DNA of 64,000 bases from Entophlyctis helioformis (lineage: Eukaryota; Chytridiomycota; Chytridiomycetes; Chytridiales; Chytriomycetaceae), in NCBI GenBank assembly GCA_025526915.1, contig JAHLKH010000083.1, positions 1 through 64,000 of the forward strand. The letters run 5' to 3'. This document shows positions 21,801 through 33,681 of the stretch, one piece after another (positions within the stretch are counted from its first letter, which is position 1; each line of letters starts with the position of its first letter). Both the position numbers and the translations under genes were made by a program. The notes beneath the pieces were generated by a model. It was not told where the DNA came from. It was given only the letters and a program-made list of their open reading frames with translations, and searched no databases.

Positions 21801-22820
21801 TCCAGTGCAGCGTGGGTTGCACAGCCGACGAGTCGTTGGCAACAAGCAGATGGAACGAGACGCCGCCAGAGAGCGACTGCAGCAGAGGGACGCTGTTGGC
21901 CAAGGAGGCAGCAGGGTCAGCGAGCGGATCGCATGCAGCAGACGGGCAGACGGACAGAGGAGCACAATCGCATGTCACACCATTGGCCGCAGTGGGCGAA
22001 GCGCAGGTCCAGCGGCGTGGCGTCTTGGACGGGCTGTGGAAGGAAGGCAGCCAGATCGCCGTCGGCAAAGGGGGCGATGGCGGGCGGCAGCAGGTCGCTG
22101 CAGAAGCGGGTCCAGGCACGCGGCGCAGGCACGGGCGCGACGGGGGCGAACCTGCCTGGCTGTTGCTGTTGCTGTGGCTGCAGCTGTGGCTGTTGGAGGG
22201 CGGGGCTCTCCAGCAGGTAGTCTGCCAGCTGCGGCTGTTGTGGACGGCAGAGGCGTCAGCGGCTGGTAGGAAGGCAGATGGGGCACGCAGGGCAGGCAGA
22301 TGGGGCACGCACAAGGGACCAGTCGGGCTGCAACGCAAAGAAGGCGGACGGAACGGGTGCGTGTGCAGGTGCTGGCTGGCGTGGGACGTGGGTGCAGACG
22401 GCAGCGGGGGCCGCGACGGCCGCGATGGCGCCACGAGGGCGGGCAGCACGGCGACTGGCGGGCAGCGTGCAAGTGCGTGCGTGCGTGCGTGCGTGCGTGC
22501 ACAGGCGTGTCAGTCGGATCCGAGGGCCACCAGAGGTACCGGAGAGCACCACCAAGGCAGCAATAGCAGCACAGGCACCAAGGCAGCAGCAGCAATAGCA
22601 CAGGCAGAGAGACGCACACGAGGGCGAGTCGGCGGCAGCGCATGAGCGCAGGGCAGCCAGCGACCACGGCAGCGGGCCGCGGGCGGGCGGCCACGGACGC
22701 AGGGCGTTGCGCAGCAGCAGCGGGCGGCGTCGGACGGCCGAGTCGCGGATGCAGGCGAGCAGGGCGGCGGGCGACAGCAGCGCGGCATCGGCGGTGTCGG
22801 CGGTTGTCGTCGCTGTTGTC

Positions 22821-22864
<44 letters not shown>

Positions 22865-22972
22865 AGGTGGTGCACTCGCACTGGCACTGGCACTGGCACT
22901 GGCACTGGCACTGGCACTGGCACTGGCACTGGCACTGGCACTCGCACTGGGCAGCGACGCCTTGCTGCTCAT
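18847..22972 (-). CDS. JmjC-domain protein with zf-4CXXC_R1 (CDCA7-type) zinc finger
   Basis: Nuclear chromatin protein, multi-exon. The ATG at 22972 opens a Ser-Ala dipeptide repeat and polyalanine tract. A JmjC-type start RRPLLLRNALRPWP follows, then (after introns) WTRFCSDLLPP and the core GGVSFHLLVANDSSAV, ending GVGDIVILPALSHFQFRAQ. The exon from about 21520 to 20260 holds a cysteine-rich region and a zf-4CXXC_R1 finger ending NRYGENMYDLL and WACPQCCRVCNCRTC, as in CDCA7 and fungal DMM-1-like proteins. Downstream exons join in phase near 20210-20140, 20070-19960 and 19910-19485. The last exon begins near 19290 and stops at 18847. The usual HxD/E iron motif reads HLL here, so demethylase activity is doubtful. 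Several 5' exon borders remain approximate. KDM3-like is the alternative label. Confidence 0.72.
22825..22860. repeat. CTG trinucleotide run (12 units)
   Basis: Within exon 1 of the JmjC gene; on the coding (minus) strand it encodes a polyalanine tract. It is a candidate for length variation. Confidence 0.9.
22874..22945. repeat. ACTGGC hexanucleotide array
   Basis: Ten perfect ACTGGC units at 22880-22939, flanked by an ACTCGC variant on each side. On the minus strand it encodes about twelve Ser-Ala dipeptides near the N-terminus of the JmjC protein. Confidence 0.95.
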
Positions 22973-23156
22973 CGGAACGGGGCCAGAGATCCGGTTGCGG
23001 TGAGACAATCAACGTGGCGCATGAGACACTTTATTGCATTCATGCATGCAGATATCGATGCATGGATATCGATGCATGCATGGATGGCAGGGGATGGCTG
23101 TGGGTGGCAGGGGATGGGTGGCAGTCGCTTGCTTGCTTGGCTGCTTGCTTGCTCGC

Positions 23157-23966
23157 TCAGAAGCCGTAGTTGAGGCGGAACACATCTGTCGAGGCACGCG
23201 GTGTGAGGGAGTGAGTGGATTGCATCTCGTGCACAGCCAGCAAGCCTGTCTGTCTGTCTCCGTCTCTGCCGCTCTCACCGTTAAAGATAAAGTAGCTGCC
23301 GCCCTCGGGCACCAGCTGGAACGACTGGCTGAACTGCTGCGGGTTCTGCTCCTCATCCACCTGTGCGCCGAGCGTCAGCACATCGCAGCACTCTGCACTC
23401 TGCACTCGACAGATCCACACACGACAGATCCACACGCGGCTGCACTCACAAGCAGACGGCCAGTGACCATCACCAGGATGGTGCCGCCCTGGGGGTTGGA
23501 CGGCTGCGCATCAATCGTCACCACCTGGTGCTGCACGCGCTGGAAGGGCAGCGACTGTCGCACCATGCCCACGGCGTTCGAGCGTGTCAGCGTGTCAGTG
23601 TGTCGCACATCCCCTGCATCTGCCCACACACACAGACACACACACACACACCTGCAGCTTCTCCACAATCAGCTTGCTGCCCTGGAACTGCTGGCCCTCG
23701 AAGCTGAGCATCGACATGTCTCTCTGCACACAGGCACACCAGCAAGACACGTCGAGCCACGCCGAGCCACGTCATGGCACCCGAGATAGCACACATGCAC
23801 AGCGGTGAGCAGTGAGTCGTGCATCAGCGAGCCGTGCATCAGCGAGCCGTGCATCAGCCAGCCAGGACAGACATACGTAGAGCGGCACGAGCTGCGCACG
23901 GTTGGCGTCAAAGGTCGAGTAGTAAAAGTCGACAAAGGACTTGGCGATGGCCTGGATGTCGGACAT
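23157..23966 (-). CDS. NTF2: Nuclear transport factor 2 (NTF2)
   Basis: Imports Ran-GDP into the nucleus by binding FxFG nucleoporins; homodimer with a cone-shaped fold. Five exons on the minus strand, 23966-23877, 23723-23652, 23554-23450, 23360-23279 and 23185-23157, fit GT-AG borders and phase exactly. They give 125 residues, the length of yeast Ntf2. Signatures are FVDFYYSTFDANRAQL at the start, SMLSFEGQQFQGSKLIVEKL, SLPFQRVQHQVVTIDAQPS, DEEQNPQQFSQSFQLVPE and the C-terminal DVFRLNYGF. Acceptor choice at 23554 is decided by the family match. Introns 2 and 3 contain AC/GT repeats and a short tandem array. RCC1, the Ran exchange factor, lies about 38 kb away. Confidence 0.96.
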
Positions 23967-24361
23967 GGATGATGCAGTGGGAGAGAGGTGTATGTGTGCT
24001 GTTGCAGTGGCCAGTCCGTTGTGTGTGGTGTGTTCAGCAAGTAGAGAGTTGCCGCCAAGCCAGAGTCCCCAGTGCAGGCCCAAGATCACAGCCGGCCGAG
24101 CGAGCACAACAGGAGCACAACGGCGGCGCAGAGCAGCACAGTCAGTGCCAGCAACGCTCAAGACAGGGCAAGACAGGGCCGGTGCGCTGTTCAAGTGCCT
24201 GGCACTGCGCTTGCCGCTGTGCTGGGCCATCGTCACCACCCAGCCAGTCAGCCAGCTATCCAGCCACCCAGCCAGCCAGCCCAACTTCACCTGCCGCACA
24301 TTTTGATCTGAGCGAGAAGCCAACAGAAGGCTCACACCATCAGATGCTCATCAGACACTCA
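23967..24361. other. Spacer upstream of NTF2
   Basis: No gene seen. It holds the NTF2 promoter region and a cagccagccagc-rich simple repeat near 24240-24280. Confidence 0.5.
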
Positions 24362-24901
24362 TCAGATGCCGTTCATTGTGCGGCAGTCTGGAGTGCTGTC
24401 CAGCCGAGACCCCCGAGAGATCCACTGCCCGAAGAAGTGGTCGGCGGCGGCAGCAAGGCGGTCCGTGTCCTTGCACTGGTGGATCGCAACGGTCGTGTCC
24501 ACATACGGCGACGACCAGCCGCCCTCATGGTCAGGATGGTCGTGCCAGTCCACCGCGTTGTCCACGATCCGGACTGCCAGCCCGCTTGCCTTGAGCCAGT
24601 CGCCCGTCTTCTGGTCCTCGTCGCCGACCATGTCGCGTGCGGGAATAGAGGACGTGGCGATCCAGTCCACAAGGTCCCACGACAGAACGTACAGCATGCC
24701 TGCCATGGTCGGCGCGCTGGTCAGACCAGGCTGCCACAGCCGCCCAATGTACAGGCGGTCGCAGCCAGCAGACGCAGCCAGCGATGCGACATGCACGGTT
24801 TGAGGATCATGCTGGAAGGGAGGCCACAACAGCAGCGGCTGTCGGCGAGATGACGCACATCTGTCTGCAGGTTCAAGTGCGCGAGTCACGTTTGCCGGCA
24901 T
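24362..24901 (-). pseudogene. Glycosyltransferase (GT31-like) C-terminal fragment
   Basis: A 179-residue open frame with an ATG at 24901 and stop at 24362. It contains DRLYIGRLWQPG, GMLYVLSWDLVDWIA, an acidic GDEDQKTGDWL segment and WHDHPDHEGGW, a pattern like the end of GT31/galactosyltransferase-type enzymes: the DxD-distal helices, the E(D)DxxxGxWL motif and a final His-rich part. The signal anchor and DxD-containing N-terminal half are absent. The frame begins only 25 bp from the divergent UPF1 start, leaving no room for the missing half unless upstream exons are antisense to UPF1. Probably a truncated gene; a short intact enzyme is unlikely. Confidence 0.5.
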
Positions 24902-24926
24902 TCCCTCGCCCTATTGCCTTCTCCTC

Positions 24927-27900
24927 ATGGACACCCAGTCCAACTCGTTTCTCGAGGTAAGAGAGGCAGAGTGACGCTGCGCACACGCAGACACACGGCG
25001 GCAGATGCGGCTCGGCAGTAGCTCTGCCTGTGGGACTGCGGCACCACACACCGCTCTCCTTGCTGGCACACACCGCCTGCACACACACACACACACACAC
25101 ACACACGGCACGGCTTGCTGATCACCAGCCCGCTTCCATGCCCCGCAGTTCCACGACACCCAGGCCTCGCAGTACGACCACGACGATGCCTTTGACTTTG
25201 GCTCGGCGGCCACGCAGCAGTCGCAGCAGTCGCACTCGCAGCAGTCGTCGTCGTTCTACTCGCAGCACACTGCACACTCGTACTCGCTCAACCGCACAGG
25301 CCCTGGCGATGTGACGGATGCGTTTGACTTTGGTGCGCTGTCGCTCAACTCGCAGGTGTCTGCCTCTGGCGCCGGGCTTGCACAAGCGGCTACTCGTGAG
25401 AGTGCCCGTCCGACGGCCGGCAAGGGCCGCTCGGCCCAAAAGAAGGCGTCTGCACAACCACAACCACAACCACAACCACCAGCATCAGCAACACCAGTAG
25501 CACCAGCAACAGCAGCAGCCTACGATGAGGATGAAGAGGACGTCGACGGTGACGACCAAGAGGAGGAAGCGGACGAGGCGGAGGAAGACGACGAGGACGA
25601 CGACAGCCCGTCGCGCCTCAGCTTCCAGGATCCCGACTGGGACGCTGGCGACGATGCGCTGCTCGGCTTTGGCTCCATGGAGCATCCCAAGGAGCTGCCG
25701 CCGCACGCCTGCAGGTGAGCCTGGTGCATGTGCATAAGCGAGTGCATTAGCGAGTGCATTAGCTGTGTGCATGAGCTGTGTGCATAAGTGATACGCGCAT
25801 ATAAAAGGGGCAGCGCTAACCGCACGCGCGCCACGACAGCTATTGCGGCATCCACAGCACGTCATCGGTGGTCAAGTGCATGGGCTGCTCCAAGTGGTTC
25901 TGCAACTCGCGCGGCCACACGTCGGGCGGCGGCGGCGGCTCGCATATCATCACGCATCTGGTGCGTGCCCGCCACAAGGAGGTGCTGCTGCACCCAGAGT
26001 CGCCGCTGGGCGAGACCGTGCTCGAGTGCTACAACTGCGGCTGCCGCAACGTGTTTCTGCTGGGTTTCATCCCGGCAAAGTCGGACACGGTCGTGGTGCT
26101 CCTGTGCCGGTACGCATTCTGCCACACTCACTCACTCTCGCGTTGGCCGCATGGTGTCTTGCCTGTCGTGTCCCGTCGCGTGGCTGACTTTGAATCCTCC
26201 CGCCTCGCAGTCAGCCGTGTGCAAGCACCCCAAGCAGCAAAGACGTCAACTGGAACCTGTCGCAGTGGCTGCCGCTCATCGACAACCGCTCGTTCCTGCC
26301 GTGGCTCATCAAGGTGCCGACTGAGCAAGAGACGCTGCGGTCGCGCCACATCACCAACCAGCAGATCATCAAACTGGAAGAGCTCTGGAAAAACGACGCG
26401 GCTGCCACGCTCGAAGATCTCGAGAAACCTGGCATCGACGAGGACCCGCAGCCTGTGCTGCTGCGCTACGAAGACGCGTTCCACTACCAGAACATCTTTG
26501 GCCCGCTCGTCAAAATGGAGGCCGACTACGACCAGCGCATGAAGGAGGCGCAGACGCAGGATGACGTGGTTGTTCGATGGGACATGGGTCTGAACCGCAA
26601 GCGCACGGCCTTTTTCGTGCTGCCCAAGCTGGAGCTGGGCGAGATCCGTCTGGCGATTGGCGACGAGTTGACGCTCAAGTACAAGGGCGAGCTGCACGCT
26701 GCGTGGGAATGCCGCGGCCATGTCATCAAGATTCCAAACAGTACGTGGGCTTGAATGGCTGGAGTGGAGTTGCGTGGCGTGTCTGGCATGTCCCTAACAA
26801 CACCGCTGCGACCAAACATGAACAGACGTGTCAGACGAGGTTGGACTGGAGCTCTCGCACGACCACCACACGCCGACCGACTGCACACACAACTTCTTAA
26901 TCGACTTTGTCTGGAAGCCCACGTCGTTTGAGCGCATGCAGTACGCCATGCGGACGTTTGCCGTGGACGAAAATTCGGTCAGTGGATACATCTACCACCG
27001 TCTGCTCGGCCACGATGTCGAGCCGCAGGTGCTCAAGGTGGTGCTGCCCAAACGCATCAACGCGCCAAACTTGCCCGAGCTCAACCACTCGCAAGCGACG
27101 GCGATCAAGTCGGTCCTGCAGAAGCCGCTCAGTCTCATCCAGGGTCCCCCTGGCACGGGCAAGACGGTCACCTCGGCCACGCTCGTGTACCACATGGCGC
27201 AGATGAGCAAGGGCCAAGTCCTTGTGTGTGCACCCAGTAACGTCGCCGTGGACCACCTCACGCTCAAGATCCACCAGACGGGACTCAAGGTCGTCCGCGT
27301 GACGGCCAAGTCTCGCGAGGCCATCGACTCGTCCGTGTCGTTCCTCTCTCTCCACGAGCAGGTCAAGAACAACGAGACCAATCGTCAGCTACAGAAGCTC
27401 ATTCTCCTCAAGGAGGAGCTCGGCGAGCTCACGCAGCAGGACGAGAAGCGGTACAAGACGCTGCTGCGCAAAGCCGAGCGCGAGCTGCTTGAACACGCAG
27501 ACGTGATTTGCACCACCTGCACAGGTGCCGGCGACCCTCGCCTGTCGCGGTTCACGTTCCGGTCCGTGCTCGTTGACGAAGCCACGCAAGCCGCCGAGCC
27601 CGAGTGCCTCATCCCGCTCGTTCTGGGTGCCAAGCAAGTCGTTCTCGTGGGCGACCACCAGCAGCTCGGCCCTGTTGTGCAACACAAGAAAGCCGCCAAG
27701 GCGGGCCTGTCTCAGTCCATGTTTGAGCGTCTCATCACGCTCGGTCTTCGCCCGACGCGTCTGCAAGTGCAGTACCGCATGCATCCGTGTCTGTCCGAGT
27801 TTCCCTCCAACATGTTTTACGAAGGCTCGCTCCAGAACGGCGTGACGGTGCACGAGCGTATCCGGCCTGGAGTTGATTTCCCGTGGCCGGTGCCCGAGAC

Positions 27901-29209
27901 ACCCATGATGTTCCACTCGTCGTTTGGCCAGGAGGAGATTGCCGGCTCGGGCAAATCCTACCTCAACCGCACCGAGGCCGCCTACGTTGAAAAGGTGGTG
28001 ACCCGACTGCTCAAAGCAGGCGTCACGCCCGCGCAGATTGGAATCATCACGCCGTACGAGGGCCAGCGCGCATACGTTGTGCAGTACATGGCCTTTAACG
28101 GCGCGCTCCGCAAAGACCTGTACAAGGACATTGAAGTGGCGTCCGTCGACTCGTTCCAGGGCCGCGAGAAGGACTACATTGTGGTCACGTGTGTGCGGTC
28201 CAACGAGCATCAAGGCATCGGATTCCTGGTTGATCCGCGCCGACTCAATGTCGCCCTCACGCGCGCCAAGTATGGCTTAGTTGTAGTGGGCAACCCCAAG
28301 GTGCTTGCCAAGAATCCGCTGTGGTACCAGCTGCTCATGTCGTTCAAGGAGCGCGCATGCCTCGTGGAAGGATCGCTTGCCAACCTCAAGGTGTCCATGA
28401 TGCAGTTTCCAAAGCCCAGACGGCTCATGGGCGACGCACGCGACTCGAGAGATGCAAGGGATCCGCGCGGCGGCGGCGGCATGGGTGGCGCGAGACGGTT
28501 TGGTGGCGACCAGCCGATGCAGGGCCAGCCGACTGGACAGCCGACACAGCCACCGAGGCATCCACACACGTTCCATGACCCCAACAACATGTACGCAGGC
28601 GGCGATGCCGGCGGCATGACGTTCACGCAGTCACAGCCGCTCATGCCGTTTATTCCTGCCTCGCAATCACAGACGCAGACGCAGTCGCAGTATGACTCTG
28701 GGCTTGACCAACTGGCGTCGCAGCAGCCCTCGCAGTCGCAATCTATGATGACCCAGGAGTCGGTCGGCAGTCTGCGGAGCGGGTCGGTCTCCCATATCAC
28801 GCAGCCGCTGTTCAGCCAGGCGTCGTCTGCGTCCATGATGAGTGCGCGTGACGGGTACGGGTTCACTGCGTCGTCGGGACGCGGCGGCAGGACCGGCACC
28901 AGCAACGCACGGAATGGCGGCAATGCAGAGAGTGTTGGGGCCGCAGACACGGACGACGCGGGATCGGTTGTTGGCGGCATGTCGCAGTCGTCTCAGTCGT
29001 CGTCTGTGCTGCACGCGCCACTGACGGCCATGTCGCAGTACGACCGCATGACGATGGAAGAGTTTGGCAGCGCGGCGGGTGCAGGTGCAGGCTCCGGTGT
29101 CGGTGCAACGGCTGGGCTGGTGTTTGACGACGACTACAAGAGCCAGTCGAGCGACGTGTTCTATGGGTCAGGGTCTGGCCTCAAGAGCCAGGGGTTCACG
29201 CAGTTCTGA
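24927..29209 (+). CDS. UPF1: UPF1/NAM7 RNA helicase (nonsense-mediated decay)
   Basis: ATP-dependent SF1 helicase that drives nonsense-mediated mRNA decay with UPF2/UPF3. Exons 24927-24956, 25149-25714, 25840-26109, 26211-26740 and 26826-29209 fit phase and give 1259 residues. The N-terminal extension is Gln/Ser-rich then acidic. The CH zinc domain starts [16 protein letters not shown] and includes [17 protein letters not shown]. Helicase motifs are [12 protein letters not shown] (Walker A, about residue 572), [34 protein letters not shown] and [15 protein letters not shown]. The tail of about 270 residues is Ser/Gln/Gly-rich with repeated SQ dipeptides, as in metazoan UPF1, where they are phosphorylated. 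Exon 1 encodes only ten residues. Intron 1 carries an AC microsatellite. Identification is certain. Confidence 0.98.
25080..25106. repeat. AC microsatellite in UPF1 intron 1
   Basis: Uninterrupted (AC)n of about 27 bp, 40 bp before the acceptor of exon 2. Confidence 0.95.
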
Positions 29210-29407
29210 ATGAAAGGCGGCAGCGGCAGATGCACACATGCGATGGATGGGCTAAGTTGGATGTGCCAGAGCAAGCGCTGGTAGAAGCAACATTTTTCAA
29301 TCGTACAAGAAGCGCTATTAAAGATGGCAACCCCCAACGGCCGCAGACACGAGCCGTTGACAGGATGTGGCTTTTTATGGATGGTGGAGGTGGGCGGGGC
29401 TAATGCT

Positions 29408-31124
29408 CTAGAGCGACATGCCGAGCGCGGCAGCGGCAGCAGCGGCGGCGGCACCAGCGGCAGCCGACACAAAGCCCATCGAGTGCAAGTCAGCGGCGCC
29501 TGATCCGCTGGGCAGCTTGGGCACGGGGTTGTTACCCGTCGGGGTTGCGAGTCCAACACGGGCATTATCGTAATCAAACGTGGTGTAGAAATGGCGGAGG
29601 AAGGCGACGCCGAGAATGGCGGGCAGGTTGGGCACGGTGCCAAAAGCCGACACACAGTACTCGCGCACGACGTAGAACTGCATGTCCCACGTGAGGGTAA
29701 AGGGTTTGCCGTTCAGGTTGAACGTCACGGGCGGCAGCGAGCGCACCGTCTTGCAGTCGAGCGTGTACACGCCATTGCCGCCGGCGCTCTTGCCGCCCAT
29801 TCTGTTGTTGATGACGCGGAACACGTTGTAGGGCAGGATGATGAGCGTGGTGCCCGTGTCCATGATCGTCGTCGCGTCGGCCGCCTCCACGGGCACGGTC
29901 CTGCCGTCCACGACCACCGAGTCCATGGTCACGGCCCAGTGCTTGGTCGACTGGTCAATCGGCAGCCACGACCATTCGCCCGTGAAGCGCGCCGGGTCCG
30001 GCAGGCCAAAGGCCACCTCGCCGCCGTTGGGCACAATGCCCGTCGCCACGTCCAGCGAGTTGACGTTGCGGTCGTACCAGAACGACACTGCCGAGGCCGG
30101 GAACGAGCCCCGCAGATTGGGAAACACTTCGACCGGGTCGCGCGTCTGCGGCGGGCCCAGACCCAGCAGGCCGTCCTCGCGCGCGCTCGTGCTCGTCTGC
30201 AGGCCTGTCACGACACAAACCTTTTGGTTGGGCACCGTGATGCCGGCGAACGTGAGCCTGTCCTCGTTGATCTCGCAGCGGACGCGCGTGCCGTCGCCAT
30301 ACGTGCGCTCAATCTCGACCGCGGTCGAGTTGCGGAACGTTGAGCTGAGCGTGTGCGACGTGTGACGTGTGAAGAGATGGTTGTATGGATGGCAGCGTGA
30401 CAGCATGTCAGTCATTGTCCCGCAGGCGGAGATGCGTGATCTGGTGGCAGGCCAAGCAGCACATGCACCAGCGTGTGGCAATGCAGCGCGTGTCCAAGCA
30501 GTTCATGGCAGCGCGGGCACAGACAGCGGCCACAGACGCGGACAGCGGTACAAGCGGCATGTTCATGTCGGCAGACCAGGCAGGCAGGCAGGTGGGCAAC
30601 AGACCTGCGCAGCGGGTTGTACTGGGCAGCCGAGGTGCGGCAGGCGTTGCCCAGGTAGCAGCGGGTGGATCGCACCCAGAAGGTGAAGCTGCCCGTGTCG
30701 AGCATGACGTTGAGCGGCTGCGGCGGCGTTCCGACCTCGAGCGTCACCAGCAGCGTCTGGCCCATGCTGGCGGCCGTCAGCCACGCACCGCGGGTGCCGT
30801 TGCCCGAGGCCGTTGCGTTGGCATCGCCTGGCGCACGGATGACGGAGCGGAACGGTGCACTGCACGAGGCGGTGGTGCACGGCAGGCAGGCAGCAGTGGC
30901 GGTTAGAACGAGCGGTGCACAGCGCAGTGCAGCGGCATGGGCATGGGCATGGACAGCGGCATGGGCACACACATGACGGTCTTGGACGAGGCGCCGGCCG
31001 GCGAGGCGGCAGGAGCGGGGCCGAGCAGGTCGCCAAAGTCGGCGACGTTGCGGGCGTGCACGGCGGCGGGAGCCAGCGCCACGGAGGCGAGCAGAGCGGC
31101 CAGCAGCGACGGCATCGAGGGCAT
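29408..31124 (-). CDS. Aspartic protease 1 (pepsin family A1), secreted/GPI-type
   Basis: First of five tandem A1 proteases. The start at 31124 opens a signal peptide (SLLAALLASVALAPAAVHA). A spliced middle exon (about 30850-30600) gives GTPPQPLNVMLDTGSFTFWV with the first catalytic DTG. The last exon (about 30340-29408) holds the flap motif YGDGTRVRC, the second catalytic site IMDTGTTLIIL and the terminal FLRHFYTTFDYDNARVG. The Ala-rich hydrophobic C-terminus (AAAAAAALGMSL) could be a GPI-attachment signal. Both catalytic aspartates are present. The donor of exon 1 is not settled. Likely role is extracellular or cell-surface protein digestion, as in yapsins. Confidence 0.85.
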
Positions 31125-31404
31125 CTCTGCGGTTGCTGTGCGGGTTGCGAGGTTGCTGGCAAAGCGCTTATGAAGGCGCTGGTTCTGCTGGTGCTTGTGC
31201 TGGTGCCGGTGCCAGCGGTGAAACCAAGCGCAAATTTGTGCGCAGCGGATTTGCTGTTTGGGCATGCGACTGTGGCCGCGTCTGTGAGCGCGTCTGTGGC
31301 TGTGGCTGGGGCTGTGAGGGCCACGAAGACCACGCAGATCGGGCAACGCACAACGGCAGACAACAGCAGACAGCGACAGACAACAGCAAGAAGCGTCGAT
31401 TCAT

Positions 31405-33390
31405 TCACAGCGCCAGCACCAATGCGGCAAGGAGGGCGAGCCCGACAGCCCCGCGCAGCCCAGTCGCGCTATTCCGCACGCCGGCATTCGGCTTGGCCGT
31501 AAACGTTGGCGGCGGCGGGTTCTCTCCCGTCGGCGTTGCGAGCCCCACGCGCAGCCCGCCGCTCCCAGGCGCTGTCCGGTAATCAAACGTCACGTAGTAG
31601 TCGCGCAGGAACGCGACGCCCAGGATGCCGAGCGGCTGCCGCGACTTGGCAAACACCGACACGCACGTCTTGCCGTCGGTGATGATCTGCTGGTACCATT
31701 CCATCACGAACGGGTTGCCGCCCAGCAGGAATGTGATGGGCGGCATCTTGGACACGCGCGAGCAGTCGAGCTCGTACAGACCGCTCTGCGTGAGCTTGCC
31801 GCCCATCATCTCGTTGATGGGGTCAAAAATGGGCGGTGGCAGGACGGCGAGTGTCGTGCCCGTGTCTCTGAATGCGACAAGCGGCGTTAGCCCAGACTGC
31901 CAACCTGCACGTCATTGCCAGCAGCGTTCGTACAGGATCATGCGGTCGCGGTATGTCGAGTCAAGCTCAATGGTCGTGTTGCCAATCTTGAACGACGACA
32001 TGTACACTGTCCAGTACGGTGAGTCTGGCACAACAGGGACCCTGTGGTCAGACAGCCCCACTAGTTAGATGCATTGGACATGCCGGTTGCCCGCTGGCGG
32101 CACGGGCGACCACAATCACACTTCAACGGCATAAATGCACGCACCAGACGGGGTCTCCCTTGAATCTGGCGGGGTTGCGCGGGCCGAATGTGATCTCGCC
32201 TGCATTGTCCGAGCGTCCCTCGGTGTTCTCTGTCACGGTACGATCGTACCAAAAGGAAATCTCGCTCGAGTTGAACGACGACTGCAGCATGGGGAGCACC
32301 GCCGTCCTGTCCGCTGCACACGGCCCATCAACCCAGCCGAGCATGACACGGAGATCAGTCAGTCTATGCCCGCCACGGCGCACAGCGAGCGTGCAGACAC
32401 ATACACGACACGCTGTTGGTGGGAGGCGAGAGACCAAACAGGCCATCGGTATCCGGCGTGCCCGACGGCAGGCGAATCAGCGTCGCGGCGCAAAACGCCG
32501 ACCCGGACAGCCGCACATTGGCAATCGAGATCACGTCGTTGTTGACCACGCACTCGACCTGTGTGCCGTCGCCGTACGTCACCGTCTCGATGCTGTTGTT
32601 GCCTGTTCTGAACGTCGAGCTTGCATTGGCGTTGAAGGATCGCGGGCCGGCGCAGCCGTTGCCGCGTGTGCAAAAGTTGGAGCGCACCCACGACACGGGC
32701 GATCCCGTGTCAAACTGCACGACAAACGACTGAGGCGGCGTGCCGATCTGTACAGTGCCCGTGAGCTGTGCCAGCGGGTCAGCGGGCCAGCGATCCGGGA
32801 TGGTTTCGTCGATGGGCGGGCAAGTCGGCGGGTCAGCGAGTGTGAGAGGGACGATCAACGACGTACGGCAACGTACCGTCAGCGCGATGCTGCCAGCGAC
32901 CATGGTGCCGTTGGGCAGCGTCGTGTTCTGTGCAGCCCGCTGGGTCGTGAAGCGGATGCTGTGTGTGGCAGGCAGGTAGGCAGGCAAGGGCGGGCGTCAG
33001 CGCAGTGCCCGAGCAGTGCCCGAGCGGCGTCATGCGATGGCGGTGATCGGAGCCATGGCCGGCAAGGGCGGCCGGCAATGCCAAACGAGGCAGCGGGCAC
33101 AGGCCAGCGTGCACAGCTGTAGGCGGACAGCAGGGGGCAGGGATCGAGCGGTGCACGGCGCACGCACGCCCGCACGCCCGTATGCCCAGACACCTGCCGG
33201 TGCAGCAGCCGCAGTAGTTGCAGTAGTCGCAGCAGCAGCCAAAGACACGGACCCACCTGGAGCCTTCGCTTGGACGTGGGAGGGCGTGGATGTTGGGCAG
33301 GTTGCGGGCCTCGACGCCGCCGGCCAGCAGCAGGCCCGAGGCAGCGGCGGCGGCCAGAGCGGCGGCCCAGAGCGGCGTAGGTGCAGGCAT
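31405..33390 (-). CDS. Aspartic protease 2 (pepsin family A1), secreted/GPI-type
   Basis: The start at 33390 gives a signal peptide ending LLLAGGVEA. Catalytic site 1 is FDTGSPVSWV, the flap is YGDGTQVEC, and GLFGLSPP and EISFWYDRTV follow. An intron falls immediately before the second catalytic motif, so that MIL-DTGTTLAVL is assembled across the junction near 31870/31930. The end is FLRDYYVTFDY, GLRVGLATPTG, then a Ser/Thr/Asn-containing spacer and a hydrophobic tail LRGAVGLALLAALVLAL typical of GPI signals. At least five exons. Paired cysteines (FCTRGNGCAG) follow catalytic site 1, as in the other members. Confidence 0.85.
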
Positions 33391-33681
33391 GTTGGGTCTG
33401 TGTCTGTCTCTGTGTGTGGTTGTGGCTGTCTGTGGTTGTGTGTGTCTATGTCGCTACTGCTGCTGCTGCTGCCTGCCTGCCTGCTTGTCGCTGTGCAGGA
33501 AACGTTCAGTGGCGCACAGCGACCACAAACGTAAAAAAACTCCGCACAGACTAAGCGCGCGACCACACACACACACTCACACACACACTCACACAGGCGC
33601 TATCTACGACAAAGGGTTCATTGGGACAAAGGGAAGAAAGGGGGCTCAAGGCTCGAGGCACACGGCCACGCACAACGGCGT

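Noticed and set aside
22470..22500. Possible CRISPR-like or tandem array (gtgcgtgcgtgc)
   Set aside because: A plain tetranucleotide microsatellite inside a JmjC intron. No spacer-repeat structure occurs anywhere in the window.
21638..22645. Plus-strand 335-codon frame opposite the JmjC gene
   Set aside because: Low-complexity Arg/Gly/Ala sequence antisense to exons with clear JmjC motifs.
25799..25806. TATAAAAG box
   Set aside because: Lies inside UPF1 intron 2, 35 bp before an acceptor whose splice phase is certain. Unlikely to be a promoter.
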